This document shows, piece after piece, positions 5,503-6,075 of a stretch of 6,075 nucleotides of DNA (its first letter is position 1; each line of letters opens with the position of its first letter). The notes beneath the pieces were generated by a model, which did not search any database, was not told the DNA's origin, and saw only the letters and a list, made by a program, of their open reading frames with translations. The stretch comes from Alphaproteobacteria bacterium (GTDB lineage Bacteria; Pseudomonadota; Alphaproteobacteria; Caulobacterales; Parvularculaceae). The stretch covers positions 1-6,075 of the forward strand of contig JAUIEG010000178.1 of the NCBI GenBank assembly GCA_030428745.1. Direction: 5' to 3'. The translations under genes and the position numbers were made by a program.

Positions 5503-6075
5503 CTAACGCTGGCCTACCGTCAGAGGGTTATGACGGCGACCGTCCACCAGGATTTCATAGTGGAGATGAACCGCCGTCGCATTGCCGGTGTCGCCGGTCC
5601 GGCCAATGTAATCGCCCATGGAGATGCGTTTGCCGCGTTTTAGCCCCGGGGCATAGGCGGACAGATGCGCATAGCGTGTTTCGACACCGCGCCCATGGCG
5701 GATCAGCACTGTTTTGCCATAGCCGCGCAAGCTTTCGACCGCTGCGACGACGCCGTCGCCGCCGGCGAAAACCGGCGCCGGCCGCCCTGTATAGAGATCG
5801 ACGCCATGATGAAAGGAGCCGGCGCCGCCGCGGCGCGGCCCGTAACCGGATGAAACGCACGCCTCCACGGGCGCGCGCCAGAGCCTTTCGCCCTTCACCG
5901 TCGCCTGCGGGTGATAGTTGACGATACGCCTTGCGCCGTCAGTTGCGGGCGCATTTGAAATGGAGACGCCGGAACACAGGGCGAGGGAGGAAAACGCCCG
6001 GCCGCTGGATGGCGCAGACGGCGCCGAAGCGCATGCGCCAAGCCCGGTGAGCAGAACCGAAAGAATAAAAAACCG
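5503..6075 (-). CDS. M23-family peptidoglycan metallopeptidase, probable lipoprotein (5' end cut by window)
   Basis: M23 (lysostaphin/LytM-type) enzymes are zinc endopeptidases that cut peptidoglycan cross-links. The frame stays open to the window edge, giving 190 visible residues with the true start just outside. Visible residues 1-15, RFFILSVLLTGLGAC, form the hydrophobic part of a signal peptide ending in a classic lipobox (LGAC, Cys15), so this is a likely membrane-anchored envelope protein. An Ala/Ser/Pro-rich linker follows. The peptidase domain (about 75-185) has all expected ligands and catalytic residues: His89 and Asp93 in HHGVD, His137 in RYAHLS, and His170 and His172 in HLHYE. The intact site suggests an active enzyme and not a degenerate LytM activator. 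Cys34 and Cys73 could form a disulfide. An internal ATG at 5898 is not the start, because it would remove the lipobox. It is the upstream neighbour of rnr and possibly co-transcribed. Confidence 0.9.
   Translation of the reverse strand, partial: RFFILSVLLTGLGACASAPSAPSSGRAFSSLALCSGVSISNAPATDGARRIVNYHPQATVKGERLWRAPVEACVSSGYGPRRGGAGSFHHGVDLYTGRPAPVFAGGDGVVAAVESLRGYGKTVLIRHGRGVETRYAHLSAYAPGLKRGKRISMGDYIGRTGDTGNATAVHLHYEILVDGRRHNPLTVGQR

Noticed and set aside
5772..5781. Perfect palindrome CCGGCGCCGG beside a CGCCGG/CCGGCG hairpin
   Set aside because: It lies inside the conserved M23 coding sequence and is readily explained by GC-rich codons for Gly, Ala, Pro and Arg.
5503..5898. M23 peptidase as a complete 131-residue protein starting at the ATG at 5898
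   Set aside because: The frame continues upstream to the window edge and encodes a signal peptide with an LGAC lipobox, so the internal ATG would remove the export signal.
1..6075. Search for CRISPR arrays, tRNA or rRNA genes, insertion-sequence ends, toxin-antitoxin pairs, phage genes and defence genes
   Set aside because: No regularly spaced repeats, cloverleaf structures, transposase or integrase motifs, or defence domains were seen. Apart from the unidentified 26-codon tail at 1-81, every substantial coding region belongs to a well-known housekeeping or repair family.

Overview
The window looks like ordinary chromosome from an alphaproteobacterium. It is GC-rich and densely coded, and its RNase R and oligopeptidase B resemble alphaproteobacterial versions. 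This placement rests on protein style recalled from memory, not on a search. I see no rRNA, tRNA, CRISPR array, insertion sequence, integrase or phage gene.

Layout from left to right. The last 26 codons of an unrecognised plus-strand gene (1-81) run into a strong bidirectional hairpin terminator (105-133). That terminator also serves the minus-strand msrA (142-741), which encodes a methionine sulfoxide reductase A with an export signal. A 235-bp divergent intergenic region (742-976) separates msrA from ptrB (977-3109, plus), an oligopeptidase B of peptidase family S9A. ptrB converges on rnr (3115-5439, minus), encoding RNase R, with only five bases between the two stop codons. Upstream of rnr on the same strand, after a 63-bp gap, is an M23-family peptidoglycan peptidase with a lipobox (5503-6075). 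Its 5' end is cut off by the window edge.

How the genes relate. msrA and ptrB share a promoter region, and both act on damaged protein or its fragments (repair of oxidised methionine, cleavage of peptides after basic residues). A shared stress role is possible but unproven. The M23 gene and rnr lie in tandem and may be co-transcribed.

I found no convincing undescribed system. The points worth a second look are small: the apparent TTG start of rnr overlapped by an out-of-frame ATG reading frame, the exported GCFWC-type MsrA, alternating AACGA/TCGTT half-sites just upstream of ptrB, and a 25-bp near-identical repeat shared by ptrB (sense) and rnr (antisense).
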